A DNA stretch of 64,000 nt, from contig JAFCMP010000540.1 in the NCBI GenBank assembly GCA_017506865.1, positions 310,001 to 374,000 of the forward strand, read 5' to 3'. Of this stretch, positions 45,661 to 60,800 are shown in pieces (positions within the stretch are counted from its first letter, which is position 1; every line of letters starts with the position of its first letter). The notes below the pieces were generated by a model. That model made no database searches and had not been told where the DNA came from. It saw nothing but the letters and a program-made list of their open reading frames with translations. This DNA is from Tribonema minus. Taxonomy: Eukaryota; Sar; Xanthophyceae; Tribonematales; Tribonemataceae. The position numbers were made by a program, and so were the translations under genes.

Positions 45661-46947
45661 AGCAATTCTGGCTTCGTGGCAACGGGCGAGGCGTGCGCAG
45701 TTCCCGCAGCAGTTCTGGGGGCGGTGGCCGCTGTGCTGACGATGTTGACAGCATTGACCGCGATGCAGGCAGTGGCTGTGATTGTAGGCGAGTGACCCTT
45801 CAGGGCGCGAGCCTTCTTAAGTCATGGCGCGCGCAGTCTCCGCACTACCGTGCATCTGGGCGTGCTGATTTGCGGCCCGTGCGTATGCCGTGCGTATCGC
45901 TGCAACCGTTCACCAATCAGCGCGCAGGGGTTCTATTGCCACTCCCAGCGGCAACACCTTCCGGCAACATCCAGGAAGCTGCCAGCTGATTCTGGCGCTG
46001 GCTCTCCAGCTCGCGAGGTGTTGCTGCACAGGCGGCACTGACCGCATGCAGCGTTTTGGCACCGGGCATGTATCGCATTGCAGTATCAAGCCTGCGGCCG
46101 CGCTTCGCGGCCTGCAGAGGCTCGCGTCTCTTCTATCGTCTACTTCAAAGCCGTTACGCGCAACTTCACTTCCTACGCTAACCCTAAGCCTAGCTTAGGG
46201 TTAGGACTACTTAGGGCTAGGGCCAGAAACTGGAGGTCGTGTTGATGTGCTAAACGTGGCAGGACGGCTTAATGGCAATGCAGATGTAATCCCGCATCAT
46301 GCGCATAACATGATCTCAATGCAACAGAAAACTTGAGGTGATGCACATGTTTCACATTCAAGCAAATGTTGAGGTGATGACCTGCTTTAAGCGCAACTTA
46401 CACAAGAGGCTGTCTGTTTCCGGGTCACTCGCCCCCCATTCCTTTAGGAGGGGGGTGCTTTCTCGTGACTTTAATGGGCGTGGTGGTGGCGGCGGCGGCA
46501 AGGGCGCAGCGAGTGTGCCTGCGGGTACACGCAGCGGTCATGAACAGTAATTACTTAAGGTGCACGGCACTGATGTAAAGTTGCCCACGATCGTACGTTG
46601 CTTGCGCATGATTAGAATACTCTATAGAAGTGGCTGGATGGGAGACCTCGGACCATCGCAGGGACTGTACAAGCTTCACACTGGCATGCACTGGCATGAG
46701 CAGAATCACCATGGCACAAGCTGTGCTGTGCACAAAATACTAGTAGTAAGTAGTACCTACCTGCGCACAGTAACAATACAGCAGGGTGTCAGTGGTGATG
46801 TCAAATGTACTCAAGTCAAAGGGACCAGGAGTTGGCAGCAGAAAGTATTTGAAAGAGCGTTGTGGTGCAGCTTGCTCCATGTTCCTCGTGACGCGCCTGT
46901 GGTGCCATCACTTCAGGTGTGATATAAGTACTGTAGTTGATGCTGTA
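45661..46947. other. No gene recognised
   Basis: No supported exon was found. A telomere-motif hairpin is annotated separately. A G-rich stretch with ggtggcggcggcggc occurs near 46480. Confidence 0.4.
46178..46204. repeat. Telomere-motif hairpin
   Basis: CTAACCCTAAGC (46178-46189), a 3-base loop, then GCTTAGGGTTAG (46193-46204) form a perfect 12-bp inverted repeat built from CCCTAA and TTAGGG units facing each other. It is followed by further TTAGGG-like bases (ttagggctaggg). Confidence 0.85.
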
Positions 46948-46958
46948 CTTGGTGTACT

Positions 46959-47251
46959 TTTTATTAATTCTCGCTCAGGGCGCGAAAAAGCCCAGATGAT
47001 TGGCATCTAGCTGTAAGGAATCTACATGTCGTATGACAGTCTGAAAGTGTCGCAACGACAACCACTCAAACGCCGCCGCCGCCAAATGGCATCTCGGGGT
47101 CCTCCCCTACGTCCTCCTCCATGTGCCCCCCCCCCTGGATTCTGCCATGTGTGTCATGACACGGCCAGAGTACGCCATGTGGAGCGCTGCCGACAGTGCC
47201 GAGCGTAAGCGCGCCAGGGCGATGCCCTTGAGAGCTTTAGGGCGCGCTCCA
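46959..47251 (-). mobile_element. Short element E1, copy B (longest, ~293 bp)
   Basis: The left edge is identical to copy A at 16728 for 118 bp, then continues to 47251. The preceding bases are GTGTACT, as in the copies immediately downstream. On the plus strand it contains an ATG-started 60-codon frame (47026-47208) with a basic RRRR stretch, prolines and two zinc-binding-like pairs (CHVC and CRQC). That frame could be fortuitous. Shared left ends with variable right ends suggest a minus-strand retroelement with 5' truncations. The opposite reading, a 5' UTR plus coding start, cannot be excluded. Confidence 0.7.
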
Positions 47252-47258
47252 GTGTACT

Positions 47259-47398
47259 TTTTATTGATTCTCGCTCAGGGCGCGAAAAAGCCCAGATGAT
47301 TGGCATCTAGCTGTAAGGAATCTACATGTCGTATGACAGTCTGAAAGTGTCGCAACGACAACCACTCAAACGCTGCCGCCGCCAAATGGCATCTCTTG
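47259..47398 (-). mobile_element. Short element E1, copy C (~140 bp)
   Basis: This copy is preceded by GTGTACT (47252-47258) and followed by the same heptamer at 47399-47405. It has single-base differences from copies A, B and D (attgatt instead of attaatt; gctgcc instead of gccgcc). It ends within 'aaatggcatctc', between the ends of copies A and D. Confidence 0.75.
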
Positions 47399-47405
47399 GT
47401 GTACT

Positions 47406-47567
47406 TTTTATTAATTCTCGCTCAGGGCGCGAAAAAGCCCAGATGATTGGCATCTAGCTGTAAGGAATCTACATGTCGTATGACAGTCTGAAAGTGTCGC
47501 AACGACAACCACTCAAACGCCGCCGCCGCCAAATGGCATCTCGGGGTCCTCCCCTACGTCCTCCTTG
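47406..47567 (-). mobile_element. Short element E1, copy D (~162 bp) with 11-bp direct flanks
   Basis: The copy is flanked by CTTGGTGTACT at 47395-47405 and 47564-47574, consistent with a target-site duplication. The same 11-mer also precedes copy B at 46948-46958. Its sequence is identical to copy A over the shared region, so the copies are young. Confidence 0.8.
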
Positions 47568-47574
47568 GTGTACT

Positions 47575-48086
47575 TCAGCAGATTGATTCGAAAAAGGCAG
47601 GGGATTGGCCTGCATATAGGCCCTGACTAGTCTGAAAGCAGGGCAGCCATTGCACTGCGCGCCAGGAGATTATGCGTTGCATGCTTATTTGAAAGAAGAG
47701 AGGTCGGCACATCGTATCACGAAGCGTGAGTTGCAGAGCTCTCTCTCCTCGGCATCTGGTCCCCTGCTCCGTCGCCATTTACAACTGGAGCAGCGATTGG
47801 CTCACTTCAGACGCTTGATGTCAGCCATACTGCGAAATGCCCCTATCGGCAGCGTGGGCAGGCGAGAAGCTCCTACGCCGACGTTATCGTTATAACGGGC
47901 TCTTGGAGTCACTGCCCCTGGGTTCAGTGCGATCCACGAAATGTCCCGTACCCCGAGCAACTGGCTGTTCTTGCCGAGGCGCCGCGCTGGCAGATGCCCG
48001 TATCACGACGAACACGACTCTGCAGTATAGCTCAGCCTCGCTGTGCCGTTTTGCTCGATATTGGTGTGCCAGGCGCTAGCTGCTAT
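47575..48086. other. Open frame of unknown nature
   Basis: A plus-strand frame at 47650-47895 (81 codons) is basic and helix-prone (RRHLQLEQRLAHFRRLM). No domain or splice context supports it as a gene. Nothing else was recognised. Confidence 0.25.
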
Positions 48087-48297
48087 TCCTGGGTCGTAGA
48101 CCCAGGCTTCCGTCGAGTTTGGTTACGGTGGTTGGTGTGCAGAACGACCTAGCGACGCAGGCCGAGAAGCGCTGGCGGCTGGGGTGTGGGCGAGAGCTGA
48201 GGGGACTGGCGAATTTCCTCTGGGGTCGCCGCCGTCTGCGGCCGCCGCGTGCCTCGGCACGAGGCAGAGAAACCCGGATATCTTAGGCGCTGAAGTG

Positions 48298-48412
48298 GGC
48301 CACGTGGCCATTTCTGACACGTGGCGGTCTGAGGTTGAAACACGTGGATAGGCTGAGAAGGCTTGGGGCGGCCAGATTCACTGGGTGACGCGCGTCATTT
48401 TGACACGTGTCA
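48298..48412. promoter_or_regulatory. Cluster of four CACGTG (G-box/E-box) sites
   Basis: CACGTG occurs at 48301, 48318, 48341 and 48404. Two sites lie in perfect 12-bp palindromes, GGCCACGTGGCC (48298-48309) and TGACACGTGTCA (48401-48412). CACGTG is the canonical bHLH/bZIP core. No gene start was identified next to it, so a regulatory role is inference. Confidence 0.4.
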
Positions 48413-48429
48413 CACGCTCGCGTGCGCCG

Positions 48430-49520
48430 GCCTTGCCGTGACAATGCAGTCACGGCGTGCAGTAGAGCAGGAAGCAGCTCACATGGCTACGCGAGGGCAG
48501 TGGCAACAGCTATCGTCAAGACCTGAAGCTGCACTGCTGCACCTGCACTACCGACCTCAGTGCAGGCGCCTGCTGGCGCCCAGGATTGCCATGTCTGCTC
48601 TGCTGCAGTGCTGCCCGCATGCGGAGGACTGAGCTCGGAGCTGGAGCTCGTTTGTGGAAAGCAGCAGTGCCAGCTCAGGACTGAAGGTTGGCGCGCGCTT
48701 ACGGAGTTGTTGGAGCACCAGCCATGCCAGAAGCCGCAGCATACCGGCAGCGTCGGGAGCAGCATCAGTAGCACCGACAGCACCATCGGCAGCAGCAACA
48801 CCAGCAGCAGCACACTCATGACTTCGTACAGAGGCAGTATCCTGGAGCCTGATGGCGCTCAGGATTGCTTCATCCACTCCTCGGGAGTGTTGCTCACATG
48901 CAGACGACGGAGCTTGTGGCTGAATCGCGGTTGTGGGATCGACGCCAGCAGCTGCAGCAGCGCTGGCAGCTCAGGATGGAGCCATGAATTAAAGCGTGCT
49001 TGGAGTGTCAGCAGCGGCATGCAGAGGCACTATCCTGTTGGCGCCCAGAATTGCTACATCCACTCCCCTGGAGTGTTGCCCAGATGTGGAAGCAGAGCAA
49101 GGGGGGCCGGCGCGCCCTTGTGGTATTGCTAGCAACAGCAGCGCTCAGGGCGATGCATGGGGGGACTGGAACGCGTTAAGCCTGCGCTCGCCAGCAGCAG
49201 CAGCAGCAACAGCAGCTTTGCCGAGCCTAACTGTGACGGCACCATTTTGTGGGGCTTGCTGCGACCAGAATGGCGCTGAAGTGTCGCCCACGAGCTGAGG
49301 GCGGACATGTGTGCTGGATCTTGATTACAGTGAAGCATTTGCCGGGAGTTTCGCAACTGCAGAGGGAGGGTAATGCAGTGGTCGTAGCGGTAGCTGTAGT
49401 CGGGTGGGAATGGGATGCGCTGATAAGCTTAGGCACACCCTGTGTGCTCTCGGAGCCGTCGCTAATGATACTGTGTCTATATTGCATATGCTCCGCATGA
49501 CACAGTTTTTCACATACCCT
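48430..49520 (-). repeat. CTG/CAG-rich dispersed repeat family R2, copy 2 (inverted)
   Basis: This is the reverse complement of parts of 26030-27660, collinear when inverted, and includes the CAG-repeat interior and both unique flanks. It is shorter by several hundred bases, through loss of internal units. A 16-bp inverted repeat pair lies outside it: TCCTGGGTCGTAGACC at 48087-48102 and its complement at 49572-49587. That pair is not seen around copy 1. Confidence 0.75.
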
Positions 49521-49589
49521 CAAAGTCAAGCGCAATGTACAGCGCGCTGCTCAGCCACACAACCCCGGGTTGGTCTACGACCCAGGACT

Positions 49590-52500
49590 CCTTTCAAGTA
49601 GCACAGTACTGTCGACATCTAGTTCAACACTGGCAGTTGAGGCAGTTGCGAAACGGTTCCCCGTGTGGTGTCAGTGTGCAGGCTGTGTGCAGTGAGCTGC
49701 AGGACGACGACGACGCGCAGGTCTGACTGTCCTCTTTTCAAGTGGCCTGCTGCGCGCTGTGCTTTCTTGTCTAGTCTGACGGCTGCTTTGAACCCGAGCC
49801 ACTTACTCAAGGAGCCACCACACAGCCAGCACAACAAACAACACCAGTCACACAGGCAGCGCACTCTCATGGCAGCCCTCCGGCTATGCAGCAATCTCCG
49901 CAGTTTGGGCCTTCAAAACTTGTGTCGCACACCTCCCACGAGTGGCAGTATCTATCATCCAGGGCTGGGCAGAAATGCGACGAGTGTACACCACTGGCGT
50001 TTTCGCGCAACTAAGATCAGCCGCCACCTCGACAAGCCATCAAGGGACCTTCAACCACACCTCCACAATCATCACCAAGACCTTCATCACCAAGGCTTAC
50101 ACACAATGGATCGACCAAAGTTACCTACCACCACCCCATCTTTGGAGCCGGAGAGGAGCAGCGACACCCTCAGGTTGGGTCCCCTATACTCGCTACACGG
50201 GTCTCAAAGGAGTTGGTCACGTGAGTGGGTGTCAGACAGCGCCAGTTTAGCTTGTGGCGACTGTGCTGTGGCGTACATGCTCTGCTACAACGGAGTATGC
50301 ACCAGCGCGGCCACAGCTCCGCGCTTGAGGGCGCTGATGTTTCCCACCGGCCTTCTTGCTGTGGACGCGGGATTGAAACCGCCAAAGTAGCCGTCAACGT
50401 TCGTTGTGTCGGCGTCTACTTTTGTGCTTTCTCTGCCCCGTAATCCTGTGCCGAGTCCTGGGGGGGGAGCGGGGGCGTCAGTCAGCGACGCATGTGCGGA
50501 TGCCCACAGCATTGCCTGCGTGTCAAGCGCCGACGCCCCTATGGCCGTCTTGGAGCGTGTGAGCGAGATCCCCGTCAAGACTTCAAAAAACTTGTGCCAG
50601 TGCCAAGACCAGCGACCACACATGGGGGCCATACCAAGAGGCGCATCAAGGCTAGGCTCCACCGCTTGTGCGGCACGCATCGCGAGGCATTCGGACCTAC
50701 GGGCTTCAGCACGAGAACGCAGTCGGCGTCAACACTTCGAGGGCCTTGCTAGCGCCAAGGGGAGCGCTAATGGAGCACACCGAGACGTGGGCCAAGACTC
50801 TTGTCTCTGTAGCGAGCATCTCATCTGCTGCGAGCTGATTTGCGTGCGTGTGCCCTAACCCTCACTTGATGCCTTGTCCGCATCGCGCTGCCAGAAGCAT
50901 ACATTTGTTGCATTGCAGTTTGTCAGGCGCTCGTGCAGGTAATCAGGAACTGCTGCGACTTCAACTTAAACTTGAAGTTCTGCCCTCCCACCCGCAAGCG
51001 CCGCCAGCCTGCGGCAGCGACCGTCTGCCCCCGAGAGGGGGGGCAGGTCAGTAAATGTTGCATGTCATCAACTGCTGAGTCAATCTCTGCGGTTGCACTG
51101 CTGTTGCCTGAGTCGTGATGCAACTGCCACTTGCATGAGTCGTGGTGTAACTGCCACTTGCAACTGCCACCGTCTTCATCCTCTGACGCTGCGCTCTCCC
51201 CCTGGTCTGCCTGCCTGTGCTTCCCCTTCCTGTCGCGCATGTGTCGAGACCCATGGGCGGCGGAAGAATCAAGATGCTGTTACGGCGGCTCCATCGCGCT
51301 AATCACAAGCCAGAGCGAGCGCGGGAGACTTTCCATTAACAGCAGTTTCAGGCGCATGCAGAGTTGGCTGCGCACTCAGAGCACACGGCAGCTCTGTTGC
51401 TGCGCAGCTGCTTGCAGTGAGAGACGTTCGTGATCGCATGAGCGGCTTAGCATCGGTGACGTCAGCGTGCTCCTCTTCTGCCGGAGGCTTGCATAAAATA
51501 GGGTTTTGCTGACGCTGTAAACTACACCGCTTTTTTTTTAATTTGGTGATAGCGGACAGTTGAGGGTATCTCTTCCGTTGCTTGTGACATTCTGGTCCTG
51601 GCTCAAACGCTGACTGCATGGTTTTTCATCGACTGCGCAATGCCTGCAGCAGTTCGCCAGGGGCCAAGTTTGGGCATGGCGTTGTCCGCTTTGTATGATG
51701 CGTCGTTCGGCCAGCATCTTGACATCACCGCCCGTGACCATTGGCATGCTACTGTACTTTGAGTTTTGCCCCCAGTCAACTCCATGTATGCAACGGCAGC
51801 GGCCTGGTGTGTGAACTTGAGCCAGTGCACCTTGCATGTGCCGTAGGACATACTGCATGTATCATGCTGCCAGGTAAGAATCAATTCTTTTCATTCCTGT
51901 TCATGTAATCTTCAAGGTGTCATACATGGCGATGCAGGGCGTATTGAGATATTATAAATAAATATTCACAATCGTCATGTTGAGAATTTCGTGTCATGCT
52001 GCTGCTAACATAGAACATGCCAAGTTGTGAATGCGCCCCATGTACGCATGTCAACTGCTGCGCACACAAGGGCGGCCCTAACACGAATTTGTGATCTTAT
52101 GGTTGGGTTATGTGCAGCTGCAGTCTGCCTGATTGCTCTCTCCGCAGTCTTTAGAGCTCTCTGTATCGGTGCATACACGCACATACGTGCAGAAATTTTG
52201 TTTTTTGTTGTGCACTTCCAAAGATTGCACAAATTCAGAATCTTGCGCTAAACCCCCTTCTGACGCCAGAAGGAGCTCCCTCTTGGTGCGCAGCGGCGCA
52301 GCAACTCAACATGTGTAACAGCTCAACACCAAGCACATGCATTTACTCCACAGCAGCCTCAGCAAGATGAGTCGTTGTCTTGAGCGTTCAAAGTAACTGC
52401 GCAGGCATTGATTGCAGCATTTTGAAGACTTCATGCAGATACAGGTAGATTGCATGTGGCGCGACATTCTTTCATGAACGTGAACACATAAGAATCCTGA

Positions 52501-53336
52501 GAGGAGCGTGCAGTTTACAGTTAGTTGGGGACTTTTGTTAATGACAACGGATGCACTGGACACAGGCACACGGCATTCCATCAACGTGCAATTGATGACA
52601 GACACCTTGCACATGAAACGAGAGAGGGGTCGAAACATCATTTTTGTTATTACTCAAGAGAGTGAGAGCGCAGTGTAATAGCGCTCTCGGGCAAAATCTG
52701 CCCACCTAATAGCATGGTGCACATGACCACAACACAGAACACGCAATGCGCCACTCCGACTAGACCCCAAGGCGCCTATCCAGTTCAGACCAGCGGCATG
52801 CTACTTGCTTACGTGCCGTGCAGCGCAGCATATGAGGACGCACCATTGCCACCCGCTTCACAGCCCAGCCCCCTCCCATGTACAAGAGGTGGTCGAAAGG
52901 TGCGCACAGGCAGCAATGCCTTTTGTCTGGACGAAAGGCAGTTGTGCCGCTGAAAAGAGTGAGAGAACTGCATGGGCTTTGCAGCACTTGCATGAAGGCC
53001 ATGAGAGGGCCTGCCCAGCTTTCTGTCCCCCCCCCCCCCCCCTACCCCGTCCCATTGCCCCTCCCCCCTTGCTTCCACTCCCTCCTGCTTTCAACAGGAT
53101 CAACCCATTACTCCAACCAAGCTGGAGTGAACACCATCTGAGGTTTGACATAGCTGACAAAAGAGGGCATGACGACAGCCACCAGCATCGCCCTTGCTGA
53201 CGGCGCAACGCGGTCAGGGCCCTCTTCGCAGCATCCGCCACCTCTCGCTGAGTTCCCCCCCAACACCAGCCCCTCCAGCGCTCCATCACTTCAGCGCATC
53301 AAGCCCCCCGTTGACTCCCTTTGGCAGCGATTCCAA
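49590..53336. other. Long stretch without a supported gene
   Basis: Several open frames of 80-240 codons exist at 49.7-50.9 kb and 52.7-53.2 kb, but they overlap in multiple frames, are low-complexity and lack splice or domain support. The part at 50.4-51.1 kb has a retroelement-like basic composition (TKRRIKARLHRLCG) that I cannot confirm. A 27-bp imperfect tandem repeat ('catgagtcgtg' plus 'aactgccacttg') is at about 51104-51160. A 16-18 base C run is near 53027. Confidence 0.35.
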
Positions 53337-57693
<4,357 letters not shown>

Positions 57694-57816
57694 GCTAGCG
57701 CCAGCTGTTTTCTGCAGCAAGCACACGAGAAAAGTGGGGTCAAACTTCTTTTCAGGAAAACAGACCTTGAAGTTGGCGTCAAACTTCCTCGTGCTGGTGC
57801 TGATGAAGCAGAGCAC
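57694..57816. promoter_or_regulatory. Compact divergent intergenic region between kinase and VAC14 genes
   Basis: The two predicted start codons are only 123 bp apart and face away from each other, so the genes must share or overlap promoter sequence. No TATA box is obvious. If the kinase gene has a 5' UTR intron (acceptor at about 57715 on the minus strand), its transcript would begin inside the VAC14 5' region. Confidence 0.55.
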
Positions 57817-60800
57817 ATGATGCTCGCCGATGATGTGTCGCTGGCGGGCGCGGCACCCGCTGAATCCCCACTTGCTCCTGCAATACTGAGGGGACTCGGA
57901 GACAGGTCCTACGATAAGCGCAAGAATGCAGCTCTGGAGATCGAGGCCGTGGTCAGAAGCCTTCAGGAGTCACGAGACACAGACAGGTTCGTCGGTTGTG
58001 ATCTTGCTGAGAAGTGAACTACGACTCTTCAACTATGGATCAGCAATCGAGGCATACCGTGCTTGTGACAGACGCACTTTCAAGAGAATTGTTTTTTGGC
58101 AAGATATTTGTTGAAGTTTGCAGTGCGAGCTCACACACACAGGCCTGATACTCTTACATTGTACAGTCCACGACAACGCTCATCGTACATGCTACACAGG
58201 CACGTCAGCTTACATTGTATTGGTGTCTACTGCCTGCATTCATGAGCTGCAGAATATGCAGCATCATTGCACTGCTTGGGCAGGACTTCGCCACCAGCAC
58301 CAATGCCAACCACAGGAAAGGAGGCCTCATTGGTCTGGCGGCAACAGCAATTGGCTTGATGTCCAGCACAAAGGTAGGCCAACTCACTCAACCGCATTGC
58401 AACAGCGACAATCAATCATCAAGCTGAACAAAACATGATGCAAGTGATTCACGGTGGCAGCACAGAAATCAAGAGTGTGCACGCTGCAGCGCTATTGTGA
58501 AGCCACCGCATTCAAACACAATCTTGTCATACCGCGCATAAAGGGCACAATTGCACTCTGTACGCATGCAAGTACGACATACGGACGCTTAGGCATGCAT
58601 GCTGTGTTGCGCACATTGCCAGCAGCGTCAGCACCCGGCATCCATTGACCACCGATCCTTATGCCGTCTCGTCGCACTGATTCTCATCCTTCAGAGTGCT
58701 GCCAACTGCACTTACTTACCCTCAACTTCAACTTCAACATTGCATTGCAGCTCTACCTGGATGCGCTGCTGCCGCCAGTGCTCCACTGCCTGGATGACCC
58801 GGAGAGCCGCGTGCGTTATTACGCCTGCGAGAGTCTGTACAACATTGCCAAGGTGAGCCGTGAGCTGTGGCGGATGGAGCACGTCTCAGCAACTGTTGAA
58901 GTTTCACTGAAACATGTGTTTGACTTCAATTCCGCGCAACAGGCTTGTGGGTTTGCTGATGTGCTGTAAATCAAAGATTTGCTGCCAAACATGGCATGTT
59001 GCATGTGTGCATCACAGCACATCTCTGCAGATTATTGCCAATTTGGTGCAGTTTCCCCATTTTTAAAAGATGTGCAATAGGTAGTGTCCTGGGCGCGAAG
59101 CTGTTCTTGCGCAGCTGCGTGATCCCAGCACATGGATCATGTGACATGATGCTGAGTCAATGCGGTAGCGAGAGGGCTGCGCCAGTACACGCCCGATGTG
59201 TGCGCCGCCATTCGCCCTTTGCGCTGTGAACAGCTGCAGTCGTTGAAGCCTTGCATCACTTGCAGAGAGCATCGCATGCCATGTTGGTCACGCCCACGGG
59301 CAGCACTGCTGCCCTGCCTCAGGCGCTTCACTCACACCTAACTTGAACTGCAACACCTCTCTGACTGGAAATCCCCCCCCCCCCCCCCCCCCCCTTCTTC
59401 CCCCCCTTGCAGGTCGCGCGGCAGGACATGCTGGCGTACTTCAACCAGATCTTCGACGGCCTGTGCAAGCTGTTTGCGGACGTGGACATGGACGTCAAGA
59501 ACGGCTCCGCGCTGCTGGACCGACTCATCAAGGACATTGTGGCCGAGTCGGAGTCGTTTGACGTGGAGCGCTTCATACCGCTGCTGCAGAAGTACATACG
59601 GCGCACAAACCCGTACATACGGCAGCTGCTGGTGGGCTGGATCACGGTGCTAGACTCGGTGCCGGACATCAACATGGTGGACTGGGTGAGCGGACAAGAG
59701 TAGTTGCTTCCGGGTGACATAAGTGTGATAACTTCAATATTTTTTGGTTTGAAATGCGGAGTGCCACGTCTGGTTGCATATGCAGCACGCTGCATGCCTC
59801 GCTTCTGAGGCAGCGACACCCCGCTCCTGCGGCCGAGTCCTGGCGGCAGTTGTCGCCATATTCGCATAGCCTACGCTGTTGGCTACATCGTCCTGTGTCT
59901 GTCTTGGCAGGTTGTGCACTGCTCTGCCATCATGCTTGTTTGAGCAGTGCGACTGACACCTTGTCGCTGTGTTTGCTGTGGCGCTGCAGCTTCCGGACTT
60001 TCTGGATGGCCTGTTCAACATGCTGAGCGACGGCAACAGGGAGATACGACAGGCAGCAGATGGCGCACTTGCAGAGTTCTTGAGGTGCGCCAGCGTGACA
60101 GTGCTCCGCTCATCACCTTCATGATTCAATGCTGCGTGCGGGGCACCAGTGCCGCCTGTTCCTCCATTGCGTAATGACAGTGACCAACGACGGGCCATGT
60201 CAATGTCAAGGGCCATTTGCAACGTCCGTCGTTGTACGTTGCCATAGCGAGTAGCAAACCGAAATGGCGCTTGTTGCAGAAACTGCGCTCTAGGAGCAAC
60301 CTGCGTCTGTACAGCGGCGTGATGATGACAAATGACCACTGCTTATCGTATACAGTTGGCTTGCACAGGCCTGCACAGCGTCTGAGTGCGGTCTCCCCGC
60401 CTGAACCGCATTGCCCAGCGCCCACATCATGTATACTGGGCTACCGAAAGCGTGACGTGACACCGCGCCCTGCCCCCCTCTTCCTCTGCCGTGCTCGCGC
60501 ACCATCGACCAATCAGAGAAATAAAGGAGTCAGCGTTTGTGGAGTATGGGCCCATGGTCAGCATACTGGTGGGGCAGTGCAACAGCAAGGAGCGCTCAAA
60601 TCGGCTCACAGCGATCACATGGGTGCAGGAGTTCATTGCGCTTGGCGGGGAGCGGCTGCTGCTGTTCTACTCGGACCTCCTCAGCGCCATCATGCAATGC
60701 ATCAGGCAAGCTTCAAGAGTGTGTTTTACCTGTGCGTTGACTGTGTATCACTGTTGAATACGTACGTGCCTTACAGTATTGGCTGAACTGCTCAGCGCTA

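Noticed and set aside
46610..46660. Sequence ggctggatgggagacc resembling the internal promoter region of 5S rRNA
   Set aside because: Only this short stretch matches. The rest of a 120-nt 5S gene could not be aligned, so it may be chance or a very degraded 5S-derived SINE.
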